A stretch of 44,908 nucleotides of DNA, from contig CANQYZ010000014.1 of the NCBI GenBank assembly GCA_947628215.1, positions 1-44,908 of the forward strand, read 5' to 3'. Position 1 is the first letter of the stretch, and every line of letters starts with the position of its first letter. A program made the translations under genes and the position numbers. The notes beneath the pieces were generated by a model. It saw only the letters and a list, made by a program, of their open reading frames with translations, did not search any database and was not told the DNA's origin. The stretch is from an uncultured Clostridia bacterium (lineage in GTDB: Bacteria > Bacillota > Clostridia > TANB77 > CAG-508). Shown in pieces: positions 24,151 through 36,300 of this stretch.

Positions 24151-26176
24151 TTATGATTTTTCTATTGTACCTTCAAGTTCTTTTTCATGACTTGATAGAG
24201 CTTTTTCAGTACTAGACATATAAGGCTCATCTTTTTGTAAATCTACAGTTTCAAGTCCTAATGATTCTATAATTTTTTTCCCTTTTTCAGAATTAGTTTT
24301 CGCCGTTTTTTGAACATAAAATTCTTGTAATTTTTTTGAAAATTCTTCAAGTCCGGGATATTTTGAAATATCTCTTAAGTCAACGACATCTAATGAATTA
24401 GATGCACTTTTTACAAGCAATCCTTGGTTTTCATATTGTTTTACAAGATTTATATATTCTATAAAAAGTGGAATTAAATTAAAATCTTCTCTAATAGATA
24501 CTGCATCATTTTCATTTACATATGGATAAATGCTTTCTATAAAATCTATTCCAGATGAAGAAGAAGTACCATTTTTAGAAAAAAGTCTTAGCATATCACT
24601 TGTAATTTTCACTCCATGCATTCCTTCTTCATCTTCTATTATTCTAGTATGAGTGTTATGAGGATTAGCTAATTGATTAACCCATCTTAAACGTTCTTCA
24701 TTATAATCTACTTCTTCTAGAACTGGATTTTCACTTTCATTTAGCATAGCTCCTCTTTTTTGATTTAATATATTTAAAGAAAGCTGCCTTAATGTGATTG
24801 TTAAATCAGCTCTTTCTTTTGTTATACTTTGAAGATTTTCTAAGATATTATTATATTCTTCAGATCCTTTTTCTAAAGTAATTAGTTTATTTCGTAAATC
24901 TTCTGCTAAAGAATCTAGTTCTTTTATTTTTGGTTTGATTTTTACATCTGTTCCAGGAAGAGATAAATCTGATATCTGCTTATTTATAGAAGTTATATCA
25001 TCTTCTGACAATTCATGCTCATACTTTGAAAGAGGAGTATCTGCTATAAAGTAAACATTATCAGACATATATTGCCTTAAAAATTCAAATCCTTCAAGTA
25101 AACTTAAACTTTCATTTCCATTCCTATTCCTAGAGACTTCCGGTAGATAAGCTATATGTGATTCATCACGAATAGAATGCAAAGGTTGTTCAAAAGATGC
25201 ATTTATTAATCTATTATAAAGTTGTAATACACCAGAAAGACCATATGATATAAATGTTTTAGATAAAGCTTCTTTTCCAAGTCCTCCACTTGAGTTGTCA
25301 CCGATTTTTGGCCTTAATCCAGTAGATAATATACTTTCAATATTTTTTGAAGGAGTGAAGTGAAAACTTATACCATCTCTTAATGAAGGGATATCTTCTA
25401 ATTTTACATATGTACTTTGATTTCTTGAAGAATTTTCGCTTGCTTCTTTTTGCTTTTCTAAATGCTGTACAAATGAATCAAAATCAAATAATTTAGATTC
25501 ATCAATTCCAGCTTCTCTTGCCCAAGTTTTTAAATTTTCCATATTTTCCGGAGTAGATATAATTCCATATAATCTATCTGGATTATCTTTAAAAGATACA
25601 TTTCCCATAAGAAGAGAATCTCCAGCTTCTGCATCTATTTCATCCTGAGGTAAAAGTACAAAAATACAACCAGCAGGAAGATTAAAATTATCATATAAAT
25701 TTGTATAACCGAGAAGAAGTAATTTCTATTGAATCTTTTGTTGTAACTGAAATTTGTCCACCAGTATCATAGCTAGTTTCAAATCCAACTCTATCTACTG
25801 ATGAAGAGATTTCACCACTTCTAATTATTTCACGTGATAAATGGATAGGAGAACCATGAAATCTTAAAGGCAAATCATCTGGAACTAAATCTCTTATTTT
25901 TCTATGAAAATCTCTAAATTGTCTTTTTCTATATTCAATATCTTCCAAAGTAGGTTTTCTTAAGAAACTCATTTCAGATTTAAAGGATTCCATAGCATGC
26001 ATTTTTCTTCTAATATTTTTTTCAATAAGCATAAGTTTTACATCTTTTCTATCTGCATCACTACTTTGAAGTGTTAAATATTTTTGCTTATATTTTTCTA
26101 TATCTGATTCAAGTAATGCTATTCTTCTTTCGTATCCTTGTTTTTCTACTTCTATATCACCTAAATTATCATCCAT
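24151..26176 (-). CDS. Unknown 674-residue protein with two ART-like segments, read through one CGG +1 site
   Basis: The corrected frame starts with about 95 residues of charged coiled coil. At residue 107 comes RFHGSPIHLSREIIRSGEI, then ISVTTKDSI and a glycine at the recoding site, GYTNLYDNF. At residue 272 comes SFHFTPSKNIESILSTGLRP, a second similar element. Both recall the His-containing strand and following helix of ADP-ribosyltransferase folds (PARP or DarT style), but I cannot confirm a full catalytic triad. The C-terminal half is helical and unrecognised. CGG at 25709-25711 breaks frame 0, which stops six codons later. Skipping one C joins 34 otherwise uncovered codons to the downstream part. 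The ATG at 26176 has GGAG upstream. Confidence 0.75.
25709..25711 (-). other. CGG +1 recoding site in the ART-like gene
   Basis: On the minus strand frame 0 reads TCT-CGG-TTA and stops after six codons. The continuation is TCT-(C)-GGT-TAT, Ser-Gly-Tyr. It is one of the two sites with GGT instead of GGA. Confidence 0.8.
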
Positions 26177-26295
26177 AATTTTCTCCATTTAATCTATAAA
26201 TTTAGTGTAACATATAAAATAAAAAAAATAAATAAGTATATTTTTATATTGAATAAGTAAGCTTTTTTAAGTTAAAAATAATAAAGAAAACTGTA

Positions 26296-26324
26296 TTGAA
26301 AAAACAATTCATTATAGTTATACT
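26296..26324 (+). promoter_or_regulatory. Promoter for adhE
   Basis: TTGAAA at 26296 and TATACT at 26319 with a 17-base spacer, 45 bases before the start. Confidence 0.6.
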
Positions 26325-26368
26325 AGAGCTGATAAAAATAGTTATAAAAGAAGGGAGAGGACTATTAG

Positions 26369-28963
26369 ATGACAGATATTGAAAAAATGATAGATGATTT
26401 AGTAAAAAGAGCTAAAGTTGCATCAGAAGAATATATGAAGCTAGATCAAGAAAAAATTAATGACATTGTAAAGCATATGTCTATGGCAGGACTTGAAAAC
26501 CATATGAGACTAGCAAAAATGGCAGTTGAAGAAACTGGTAGAGGAATCTATGAAGATAAGATTACTAAGAATATGTTTGCAACAGAATATATTTATCATA
26601 GTATAAAAAATGATAAGACTGTTGGAATCATAAGTGAAAATGAAGAAGAAGGCTACATTGAAATTGCAGAGCCTATTGGAATAATTGCAGGTGTAACACC
26701 AGTTACAAATCCAACTTCAACTACTATGTTTAAATCATTAATTGCAGCTAAAACAAGAAATGTTATAATATTTGGATTCCATCCATCTGCACAAAAATGT
26801 AGTGAAGAAGCAGCAAGAATTTTAAGAGATGTTGCTATAAAGGCAGGAGCTCCAAAAGATTGTATCTTATGGATTGAAGAACCATCAATAGAAGCTACTA
26901 GATGTTTAATGAATCATCCAGAAGTTAATTTGATTTTAGCAACTGGTGGAACAGGAATGGTCAAATCCGCATATTCTTGTGGAAAACCAGCTTTAGGAGT
27001 AGGTCCTCGGAAATGTTCCATGTTATATAGATAAGACTGCTAAACTTGAAACTTCAGTAAATGATTTAGTAATGTCTAAATCATTTGATAATGGTATGAT
27101 ATGTGCTTCAGAGCAAGCTGTAATTGTAGATAAAGAAATATCAAAAGATTTTGAAAGATTAATGAAAGAGGCAAAATGTTATATTGCTACTAAAGAAGAA
27201 AAAGAAAAACTTCAAAAAGTTATTTTTGATGTATTAGATGATGGAAAATTTAAATTAGATTCTAAAATTCCAGGACAAAGTCCATCAAAGATAGCTTCAC
27301 TTGCTGAAATTGAAATACCAGAAGATACTAAAGTACTAATGGTAAAAGAAGATGGAGTTCGGAGATGAGTATCCATTTTCAAAAGAAAAGCTAAGTCCAA
27401 TACTTACTTATTATACAGTAAAAGATAAAGAAGAAGGAATTAGCCTTTCTGAAAGATTAATTGAATATGGAGGACTTGGACATTCTGCTGTAATTCATTC
27501 AGAGGATAATGACACTATTTTAGAATTTTCTGAAAGAGTAAAAGTTCGGAAGAATAATAGTAAATTCACCATCAACACATGGTGCAATTGGTGACATTTA
27601 TAATACAAACATGCCATCACTTACACTTGGATGTGGAACTTTTGGAGGAAATTCAACAACAGATAATGTATCATCAGTAAACTTAATTAATATAAAAAGA
27701 GTAGCAAAGAGGAGAGTAAATATGCAATGGTTCAAAATTCCAGAAAAAATATATTTTGAAGCTGGATCAATTGAGTATTTATCTAAAATGCCAGATATAT
27801 CAAGAGCATTTATTGTAACAGATGAATCAATGGTTAAGTTTGGATATGTAGACAAATTATTATATCAATTAAGAAAAAGAGAAAAATATGTTCATTCAGA
27901 AATCTTTTCAGAAGTAGAATCAGATCCTTCTTTTGATACAATTAAAAAAGGTGTTGAAGCAATGAACAACTTTAATCCAGATGTAATCATTGCACTAGGA
28001 GGAGGTAGTCCAATAGATGCTGCAAAAGGTATGTGGCTTTTCTATGAACATCCAGAGGCAGATGTAGAAGGATTAAAATTAAAATTTATGGATATTAGAA
28101 AAAGAACTTATAAATTTCCTAAACTTGGAGAAAAAGTAAAGATGGTAGCAATACCAACTACTTCAGGAACAGGATCAGAAGTAACATCATTTGCAGTAAT
28201 TACAGATAAAGAGAAAAATATGAAATATCCACTTGCAGATTATGAATTAACTCCAGATGTAGCAATAGTAGATCCAGATTTAGTAATGAGTCTTCCAAAG
28301 AAAATGACTGCAGATACAGGTATGGATGTTTTAACACATGCTATAGAATCATATATTTCTAATATGGCATCTGATTTTACAGATGGTTTAGCAGAAAAGG
28401 CAGTAGAACTTGTATTTGAAAACTTAGAAGAAGCATACAAACATGGAGATAACAAAGTAGCACGTGAAAAAATGCATAATGCAAGTACAATTGCTGGTAT
28501 GGCATTTACAAATGCATTTTTAGGAGTAAACCATAGCTTAGCTCATAAACTTGGAGCTGAATATCATATAGCACATGGAAGAGCAAATGCAATACTTCTT
28601 CCATATGTAATTAGATATAATGCAACAAAGCCCACAAAATTTGTATCATTCCCAAAATATGAATACTTTATAGCAGATGAAAAATTAAGAAGATTAGCAG
28701 AAAAAGCACATCTTCCAGCAAAGACTACAGAAGAAGGTGTTGCATCACTTATAAAGGGAGTAAAGAAGTTACAAAAAGATTTAGAGATGCCAACTTCTTT
28801 AAAAGAATGTGGTATTGATGAAAAAGATTTCTTGTCTAAAGTAGATGCACTAGCAGATAAAGCATTTGAAGATCAATGTACAGGTGCAAATCCTAGAGTA
28901 CCACTTGTAAAAGAATTAAAACAAATTTTACTTGACGCTTATTATGGAGCTGATATAAAATAA
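26369..28963 (+). CDS. adhE: Bifunctional acetaldehyde-CoA/alcohol dehydrogenase, read through three CGG +1 sites
   Basis: Reduces acetyl-CoA to acetaldehyde and then ethanol with two NADH in fermentation; the protein usually assembles into spirosomes. The corrected product has 863 residues, the family length. The aldehyde dehydrogenase half (1-440) has [37 protein letters not shown] and the catalytic Cys245 in NGMICASEQ. The iron-dependent alcohol dehydrogenase half has [22 protein letters not shown] and iron ligands in [10 protein letters not shown] and HGRANA. CGG codons at 27008, 27360 and 27547 break frame 0; each restores an expected glycine ([26 protein letters not shown]) when one C is skipped. 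It has its own promoter and terminator. Confidence 0.95.
27008..27010 (+). other. CGG +1 recoding site 1 in adhE
   Basis: Frame 0 reads CCT-CGG-AAA and stops after eight codons. The continuation is CCT-(C)-GGA-AAT, Pro-Gly-Asn, in the conserved GPGN segment. Confidence 0.92.
27360..27362 (+). other. CGG +1 recoding site 2 in adhE
   Basis: Frame 0 reads GTT-CGG-AGA and stops after two codons. The continuation is GTT-(C)-GGA-GAT, Val-Gly-Asp, before [11 protein letters not shown]. Confidence 0.92.
27547..27549 (+). other. CGG +1 recoding site 3 in adhE
   Basis: Frame 0 reads GTT-CGG-AAG and ends after 15 codons. The continuation is GTT-(C)-GGA-AGA, Val-Gly-Arg, before [14 protein letters not shown]. 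Confidence 0.92.
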
Positions 28964-28975
28964 TAAAAAATAAGA

Positions 28976-28999
28976 CGACTTTAATATAAAGTCGCCTTT
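28976..28999 (+). terminator. Terminator after adhE
   Basis: CGACTTTA and TAAAGTCG with a three-base loop, then CCTTTAT. The T run is weak, so some read-through into the dUTPase gene is likely. Confidence 0.55.
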
Positions 29000-29020
29000 A
29001 TAATGAAAGGAATGTTAAAT

Positions 29021-29482
29021 ATGGAAAGAAAAAGAGGATTTGAAGTAGCAAAAGGTTTTGAGGATAAAGGAATTAATTTACCAGTTAGAAAAACAGCTCA
29101 TTCAGCAGGATATGATATAGAAGCTGCTGAAGATTGTGTAATTCCAGCATTTAAACCAGGACAAAAACCAACTTTAGTAAAAACAGGACTTAAAGCATAT
29201 TGTGAACCTGATGAATTTTATATGTTATGTAATAGAAGCTCTAATCCAGGAAAAAGAGGATTAGTAATGGCAAATAGCGTAGGAATAATAGATAGTGATT
29301 ATTATGAAAATCCTGACAACGATGGTCACTTTATGTTTGCATTCTATAACTTCTTTGATCATGATGTAGAAATAAAAAAAGGTGATGCAATAGGACAAGC
29401 TATTTTTATGAAATATTTAACTGTAGATAATGATGTAGCAGAAGGAAAAAGAATGGGCGGATTTGGCTCTACAAGCAAATAA
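29021..29482 (+). CDS. dut: dUTP diphosphatase (trimeric type)
   Basis: Hydrolyses dUTP to dUMP, keeping uracil out of DNA and supplying dTMP synthesis. The 153-residue protein shows the family motifs: AGYDIEAAED (motif 1), NRSSNPGKRGLVMANSVGIID (motifs 2 and 3), a GDAIGQAIF segment (motif 4) and a glycine-rich C-terminus RMGGFGSTSK (motif 5). It has small insertions compared with the shortest dUTPases. The ATG at 29021 is chosen for AAAGGA nine bases upstream. Confidence 0.85.
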   Translation: MERKRGFEVAKGFEDKGINLPVRKTAHSAGYDIEAAEDCVIPAFKPGQKPTLVKTGLKAYCEPDEFYMLCNRSSNPGKRGLVMANSVGIIDSDYYENPDNDGHFMFAFYNFFDHDVEIKKGDAIGQAIFMKYLTVDNDVAEGKRMGGFGSTSK

Positions 29483-29563
29483 TAAGAGCTAGTTTACAGA
29501 AAAAAGTAAAGATTTTCAGAAGAAAACTTTAAAAAGACTTTAAATATAAATAAAATAGATAAA

Positions 29564-29602
29564 AATTCACATAATATATCAAAATTATGTGAATTTCTTT
29601 TT
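29564..29602 (+). terminator. Terminator after dut
   Basis: A perfect 12-base inverted repeat (AATTCACATAAT and ATTATGTGAATT) followed by TCTTTTTTC. Confidence 0.8.
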
Positions 29603-29610
29603 TCAAAGCT

Positions 29611-29639
29611 TTGACTTTTACCAAATTTTATAGTATAAT
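29611..29639 (+). promoter_or_regulatory. Promoter for the CarD-like gene
   Basis: TTGACT at 29611 and TATAAT at 29634 with a 17-base spacer. Confidence 0.65.
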
Positions 29640-29685
29640 AACAATGTGCTTAAAAATAAATTTACCTGAAAGGAGTGTGACTTAC

Positions 29686-30240
29686 ATGTTTAATGTAGGC
29701 GATGAAGTAGTTTATCCGATGCATGGCGCTGGAGTAATTCAATCAATAGAGGAGAAGGCAATTCTTGATGAAAAGCAATCTTACTATATTATAAAGATGC
29801 CAGGCGAGGTAAAAGTTATGGTTCCTACTGCTAAAGCAGAAGAAATCGGAGTAAGAAATATCATAGACGGGGAATCAGCACAAAAAGTTATGAAGGTCTT
29901 AGAAAAAGACAGCACAGAAATGTCTATGAACTGGAACAAAAGATACAGAGAGAATATGGACAAAATGAAAACCGGAGATATTTTCGAGGTTGCAGACATA
30001 GTAAGAAACTTAAGTTTCAAACAAAAGGAAAAGGGGTTATCTACAGGAGAAAAAAAGATGCTTCTTAATGCAAAACAAATATTAGTAAGTGAATTAGTAC
30101 TTGCAGAAAAGAAAGACTTAGGAGAAGTTGAAGAGGCAGTAGAAAACAAAATAGAGCAAGCTTATGAAGTTCACTTGACATCAATGAAAGATACAATTGA
30201 AGAAGGAAATGTTGTAAAGAAACTTATTCCTTTAAACTAA
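29686..30240 (+). CDS. CarD/CdnL-like RNA polymerase-binding regulator
   Basis: A 184-residue protein. Residues 1-60 (FNVGDEVVYPMHGAGVIQSIEE, YYIIKMPGEVKVMVPTAKA) are the CarD Tudor-like domain that binds the RNA polymerase beta subunit. The remaining helical part (IVRNLSFKQKEKGLSTGEKK) matches the DNA-contacting C-terminal domain that stabilises open promoter complexes. The ATG at 29686 follows AAAGGAGTGTGAC; the upstream extension to 29611 overlaps the promoter. It uses more GC-rich codons near its start than neighbours, but no CGG codon. Confidence 0.9.
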   Translation: MFNVGDEVVYPMHGAGVIQSIEEKAILDEKQSYYIIKMPGEVKVMVPTAKAEEIGVRNIIDGESAQKVMKVLEKDSTEMSMNWNKRYRENMDKMKTGDIFEVADIVRNLSFKQKEKGLSTGEKKMLLNAKQILVSELVLAEKKDLGEVEEAVENKIEQAYEVHLTSMKDTIEEGNVVKKLIPLN

Positions 30241-30263
30241 TTAAATAATTTAAAATTTTACAT

Positions 30264-30290
30264 AAAAAGGGCTTTAAGCCTTTTTTTATT
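30264..30290 (+). terminator. Terminator after the CarD-like gene
   Basis: AAAAAGGGCT and AGCCTTTTTTT arms with a TTA loop and one bulged G. Confidence 0.75.
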
Positions 30291-30372
30291 GCAAAAAAAT
30301 ATAGAAAATTAAAAATAAAGTATAGATATGAATATTTTGTAAAAACTAGAATAAAAGCATTAAGGAGTTTTT

Positions 30373-33300
30373 ATGAAATATTGTAAAAATTTAAATATTA
30401 AAGGAGCAATTTTAGATAAATTTGAGCTTGGAAAATATATTGGAAATGTTGCAGAAAATCATAATGTAGTTACAAAATCGCAACTAAAAACATATCCACT
30501 TCAAGATATGGAAGAAAACTACAAGTTTATCATGCAAACATATAAGCTTTTAAATGAGCATTTAAAACTTGGTATATCAATACATTCTGCAGGAGAGTGG
30601 CTTCTTGATAATTTCTATTTGATTGAAGAGACTGTAAAAAATATTGAAAAAGAGCTATCAAAAGGCAAATATGTGAATCTAAATGGAATAGGTGATGGAA
30701 AATATGAAGGATATGCAAGAGTATATGTTTTATCTTCTGAGATAGTAGGATACACTGATTCTAAAATTGCTAGAGAAAATATATTACATGCTGTAAATAG
30801 TTATCAAGAAAAAAAGCTACTTACAAATATGGAGTTATTATCAATTCCAATTTTTCTAAAAATAAGCCTTATACAAAGTATTGCTGATTGCTGCGAAAAA
30901 ATATACATTTCACAAATTCAGAAATATAAAGTAGAAGACATATGTTCTAGAATTATTGATAATAGAGAAGATGAAAAGTTTTCAAAAAATAGATTTAAAA
31001 TAAATGTTAAAAATAAATTTGACTATTCAGATCTAAAAAATTCTTTTATAGAATATATGTCATATAAACTTAAAAGAAAGGGACTTACAGGAGTACAGTA
31101 TTTAGAAGTTCTAGAAAAACAAGTAGAACTTTTAGGAACTACAGTAGAAGAGATTATTAGAAAAGAACATTTTCATATTGCTACTATAAAAAATACTATT
31201 GGAAATGCTATTTCTAGTATTAAAAATATAAATAGAATTAATTTTAAAGAATTATTTGAGAACATAAACAAAGTAGAAGAGATTTTAAATAAAGATCCAA
31301 GTGGTGTTTTTTCTGATATGACTTTAGATACAAAAGATATATATTTAGAGAAAATAACAGAAATATCTAAGAAAACAAAAATTTCTGAAATATTTATTGC
31401 AAAAAAGATAATATCTTTAGCAAATAGATATAAAGAAAAAAATACATCATTAGAAGTTTCAAAAAAGTCACATGTAGGATATTATCTAATATCTTCTGGT
31501 TTAGATGAATTAATGGAAGTTTTAACTGGAAAAAAGAAAAAAAGACTTTCTCTAAATCAAAAGTCTGTGATTTATGTAAGGTCTACTTTTTATATTCCAA
31601 TAATTATTTCGCTATTTCTAACTTATTATCTTAAACTTAGCTTTTTTTGGAGCATTATTTCATTTTTACTACTAATAATACCAATTTCAGAAATATATAT
31701 TAAATCAATAACTTATATAATATCAAAGAAAAATAAAATAAAAAGACTTCCAAAAATGAATTTAAATAATAATATAAAAAAAGAAGATGCAACTTTTGTA
31801 GTAATACCATCTATTATAAAAAATAAGGAGAAAATAGATGAGCTTACTAAAAAATTAGAAGTATATTATTTAGCAAACAAGAGCGAAAACATTTATTTTG
31901 GAATACTTGGAGATTGTACAACATCAAAAAGAGAAGTAGAAGTAATAGATAAAGATATAATTTTATATGGAAAAGAAAAAATAAAAAAACTAAATGAAAA
32001 ATATGAAAATAAAAATATATTTCATTTCTTATATAGAAAAAGAAGATGGAATGATAAGGAAAGAGAGTACTTAGGCTGGGAGAGAAAGAGAGGAATTTTA
32101 AATCAATTTAATAGATATCTTCTTTATAAAGATAATGGAGATTTTTTAGTAAATACTTTAGAAGATTATAATTTTAAAGAAAAAATAAAATACATTATTA
32201 CTTTAGATTCTGATACAAAACTAGTATTAAATTCGGCTTTCCTTATGATTGGAGCAATGTCTCACATTTTAAACAAACCAGTTATAAAAGAAAAAAGAGT
32301 AGTTTCTGGATATGGAATAATGGAGCCTAGAATAGGGATTGGTTTGAAAGAAGCAAATAAAAGTAAATTCGTAAAAATATTTTCTTTAGATCCTGGGACT
32401 AATTTATACTCTATGGCAGTATCTGACTTTTATCAAGATACATTTGAAGAGGCTATTTTTACTGGAAAAGGAATATATGATTTAGAAGTATATGATGAAA
32501 TATTATATTCTGAAATAGAAGAGAATAAGGTATTAAGCCATGATCTTTTAGAAGGAAATTATCTAAGATGTGGTTTAATTTCTGATGTTATGCTTTTAGA
32601 TAATTTTCCATCTAAATTTACAGCATATATTGATAGATATCATAGATGGGTAAGAGGAGACTGGCAGCTTTTATCTTGGCTTAGAAGAGAAAAAACGAAT
32701 CTTAATTTAATTAGCAAATTTAAGATTTATGATAATTTAAGAAGAAGTATTCTTCCAATTTTTCAGGTTATTTTATTTTTCGTATCATTATATCTAAATA
32801 ATGGATTCTTGATGATAATTGATTTAGCATCTATGTTTCTTTCAATATTATTTTCATTTTTAGATAAAGTGATTTTTAAAAAATCTCAAAATCCTGAAAT
32901 AGTAAATGCAAAAAGAAATTTTTCTATAAATTATTCTGGAATTAAAGGAGAAATAGTAAATTTAGTCTTAAATTTTTTATTTCTTCCAACTATTTTTTAT
33001 TTTTCACTTGATGCAATAATTAGAACACTATATAGACTTAAGAAGAATCTTAAGCTTTTAGAATGGGTTACATCAGAAGAGGTTGAAAGTAGAAAAGATA
33101 ATTCGCTTGAATTTTTCTACAAGAAAATGAGTCTAAATTTAGTTTTAGGAATACTTCTTTTTGGATTTTTAAATCCATTTTCTGAAGTGATTGGAACAAT
33201 GTGGATTTTAGCTCCATTTATTGTGTGGTATATAAGCAAAGATGAGCAAAATAAAGAAGAGAATAAGCTTTCAAAAGATGAAAAAGAATATTTGATAAAT

Positions 33301-36300
33301 GTAGGTAAAAAAACATGGAATTATTTTCATGATTATATGACTATAGAGAATAATTATTTACCGCCTGATAACTACCAAATTGATAGAAAAGAAAAAGTCA
33401 TAGATAGAACGTCTTCTACAAATATAGGACTTGGAATAATGGCTATTATCTCTGGATATGACTTAAAATATATAAGTTTTCATGAAGCAATAGATTTAAT
33501 AAAAAAAGTAATAGATACAGTTGAAAAATTAGAAAAATGGAGAGGACATTTGTATAACTGGTATAATATAAAAACTTTAAAACCAGTATTTCCAAGGTAT
33601 GTATCTACTGTAGATAGTGGTAATTTTGTAGGATATTTGTATGTTTTAAAATCATTTTTATTAGAATCTAAAAATAAAATTGGAAATAAATTAGAACAAG
33701 ATAATAGCAAAAATATAAGTAAAACAAAAGAAGTTATTAACAATTTAGTACAAAAAGTGGATAACTTAATCAAGAATTCGGATTTTTCTGTATTTTATAG
33801 TAATGAAAATAAACTTTTATCAATTGGATATGACATAGAAAAAATGAAACTTACTGATTCATATTATGATTTTTTAGCATCAGAAGCAAGACAAGCAAGT
33901 TTTATTGCAATTGCTAAAAAAGATATAGATGTTAAACATTGGAGAAGCTTAAGTAGAACTCTTGCAACTGTGGATAAATATAAAGGACTTATATCATGGT
34001 CCGGTACGGCTTTTGAATATTTAATGCCAAATATTACAATGAATTCATATGAGGGAAGTCTTTTAGATGAATCATGCAAGTTTATGATAATGTCACAAAT
34101 GAAATATGCAAGAAATTATGAAGCTGTATGGGGAATATCAGAATCTGCATATAATGTAAAAGATTTAAACGGAAATTATCAGTATAAGGCTTTTGGTATT
34201 CCATATTTAGGACTTAAAAGAGGACTAGAAGAAGATTATGTAGTTTGTCCTTACAGTACTTTTTTATCAATGGAATATGTTAAAAATTATGCATTTTCAA
34301 ATTTGAAGGAATTAGAAAAACTTGGAGCAGTACGGAAAATATGGATTTTATGAATCTGTGGATTTTACAAAATCAAGATTAAAAAAAGACGAAAAATTTT
34401 CTTTAGTAAAGACTTATATGGCCCATCATCAAGGATTAATATTAACTAGCATAAATAATATTGTAAATAGAAAAATATTAAATAAAAGATTTTTTGAAAA
34501 TCCAGAGATAGAAAGTGCAGATATTTTACTTCAAGAGAGAATGCCAGATAGTATTATGATTTCTAAAAATTCAAACGAAAGATTAAAAAAACAAAAATAT
34601 GTAAATGTTTTTTATGATAAATCTAGAATTTATAGAAAAAATGAATACTTTAAAAGAATAAATGTGACATCAAGTGATGATTATACTATTTTAATAGACA
34701 ATTTAGGAAGAGAAAAAAGTATATATAAAGATATTCAAATAAATAGAAGTTTTGATCAAGAAGGAGACTTTTATAAAAACGGATTTTTTATTAGAAATGT
34801 AAAAAATAATAAAGTATGGACTACTTTTGACTTCGGAGATAATGAAAATTGTGAAGTAAAATTTTCTAATTCAGAAAATAGCTTTTCAAGAGAAGATGAA
34901 GGAATAGAGACTAATTTTAAAGTAATACCATCTAGCAATAATAGTGCAGAAATTAGAAGACTTACACTTAAAAATTTTTCAAGTAAGAATGTTACTTTAG
35001 AAGTATGTCATTACATGGAAGCGATATTTTCAAAATTAGAACAAGATATAGCACATCCAATTTTTAATAATATGTTTTTAAAACTAGAATATCTAGAAGA
35101 TGAAGAATTAATGTTAATAAGAAGAGATGACAGAAATGAAGAAAATAGTAAATATGTTTATGCAATGAAATTATATGTAGATAGCAAAAATAAATCTACA
35201 AAAACAAATTTTGAAGTAGATAAAAAAAGATTTTGGGGAAGAAATAATTTTAGTATTCCTCAAATGATAAATAAATCTTATATGTATGAAAATAAAGTAA
35301 AAGATATAGTAGAAGGCATAATAGCACTTGAGAAGAAAGTAAATTTAAAGTCAGAAGAAGAAATAAATATAGATTTTATACTTGGTATTTCAGAAAGCAA
35401 AGATGAATTATTAAGCATTATGAAAGAATATGAAAACGAGGAAAAAAGAAATGCAGAATTTAAGCTATTTAAATCTAAGTCAGAAGAGGAAATAAAATAC
35501 TTAAGATTAAATGGAGATATGATAGAGACTTTTCAAATTCTTTTAGGACATGTCTTAAATAAAGACTTGCCTTTAAAAGAAAAAGTTTTAGAAAGCGTAT
35601 ATAAAAAAGAATATGTTATAAATGATTTATGGAAATTTGGTATTTCTGGAGATAATCCAATTATTACTTTAAGAATAAAAAATATAGATGATATAGAAGT
35701 GATAGATGAGATATTAAAGTGTTTTGAATTCTTTAAAAATAAAAATATTAATATAGACTTATGCATTATTAATGGAGAAGAAAATAGTTATGAATTAGTT
35801 TTAAAAGATTTAATTTTAAAGTCAATAAGAGATGCACAGCTGGAATATTTAATTAATATTAAAATATTCATTTTAGATGAGTACATGCTTGATAAAAAAG
35901 ATTTAGAACTAATTTATGCTAAATCTAATTTAAATATAGATATAAAATATGGCAATTTAAAGCTAAATATTCAAGATATGGAAAATAAAGCAATTAAAAA
36001 AGTAAAAGCGAAGATAGAAAAAGCAGATGACGATTTATTTATAGATTTAAGATATAAAAAAGAACTTAAATTGCTAGATATGGAAAACAGAAGTTATTCT
36101 GATATTATCAATAATTCGCTAGTATTCTTTAATCGGAATAGGTGGGTTTGATAAAAATGGAAAAGAATATGTATTTAAAGTAGATTCAAGTGAAGAAATT
36201 CCACTTGTTTGGTCAAATATATTGTCAAATGAAAAATTTGGAGTAATTACAACAGATAATTTTGGAGGATTTACTTGGAATGAAAATAGTAGATTAAATA

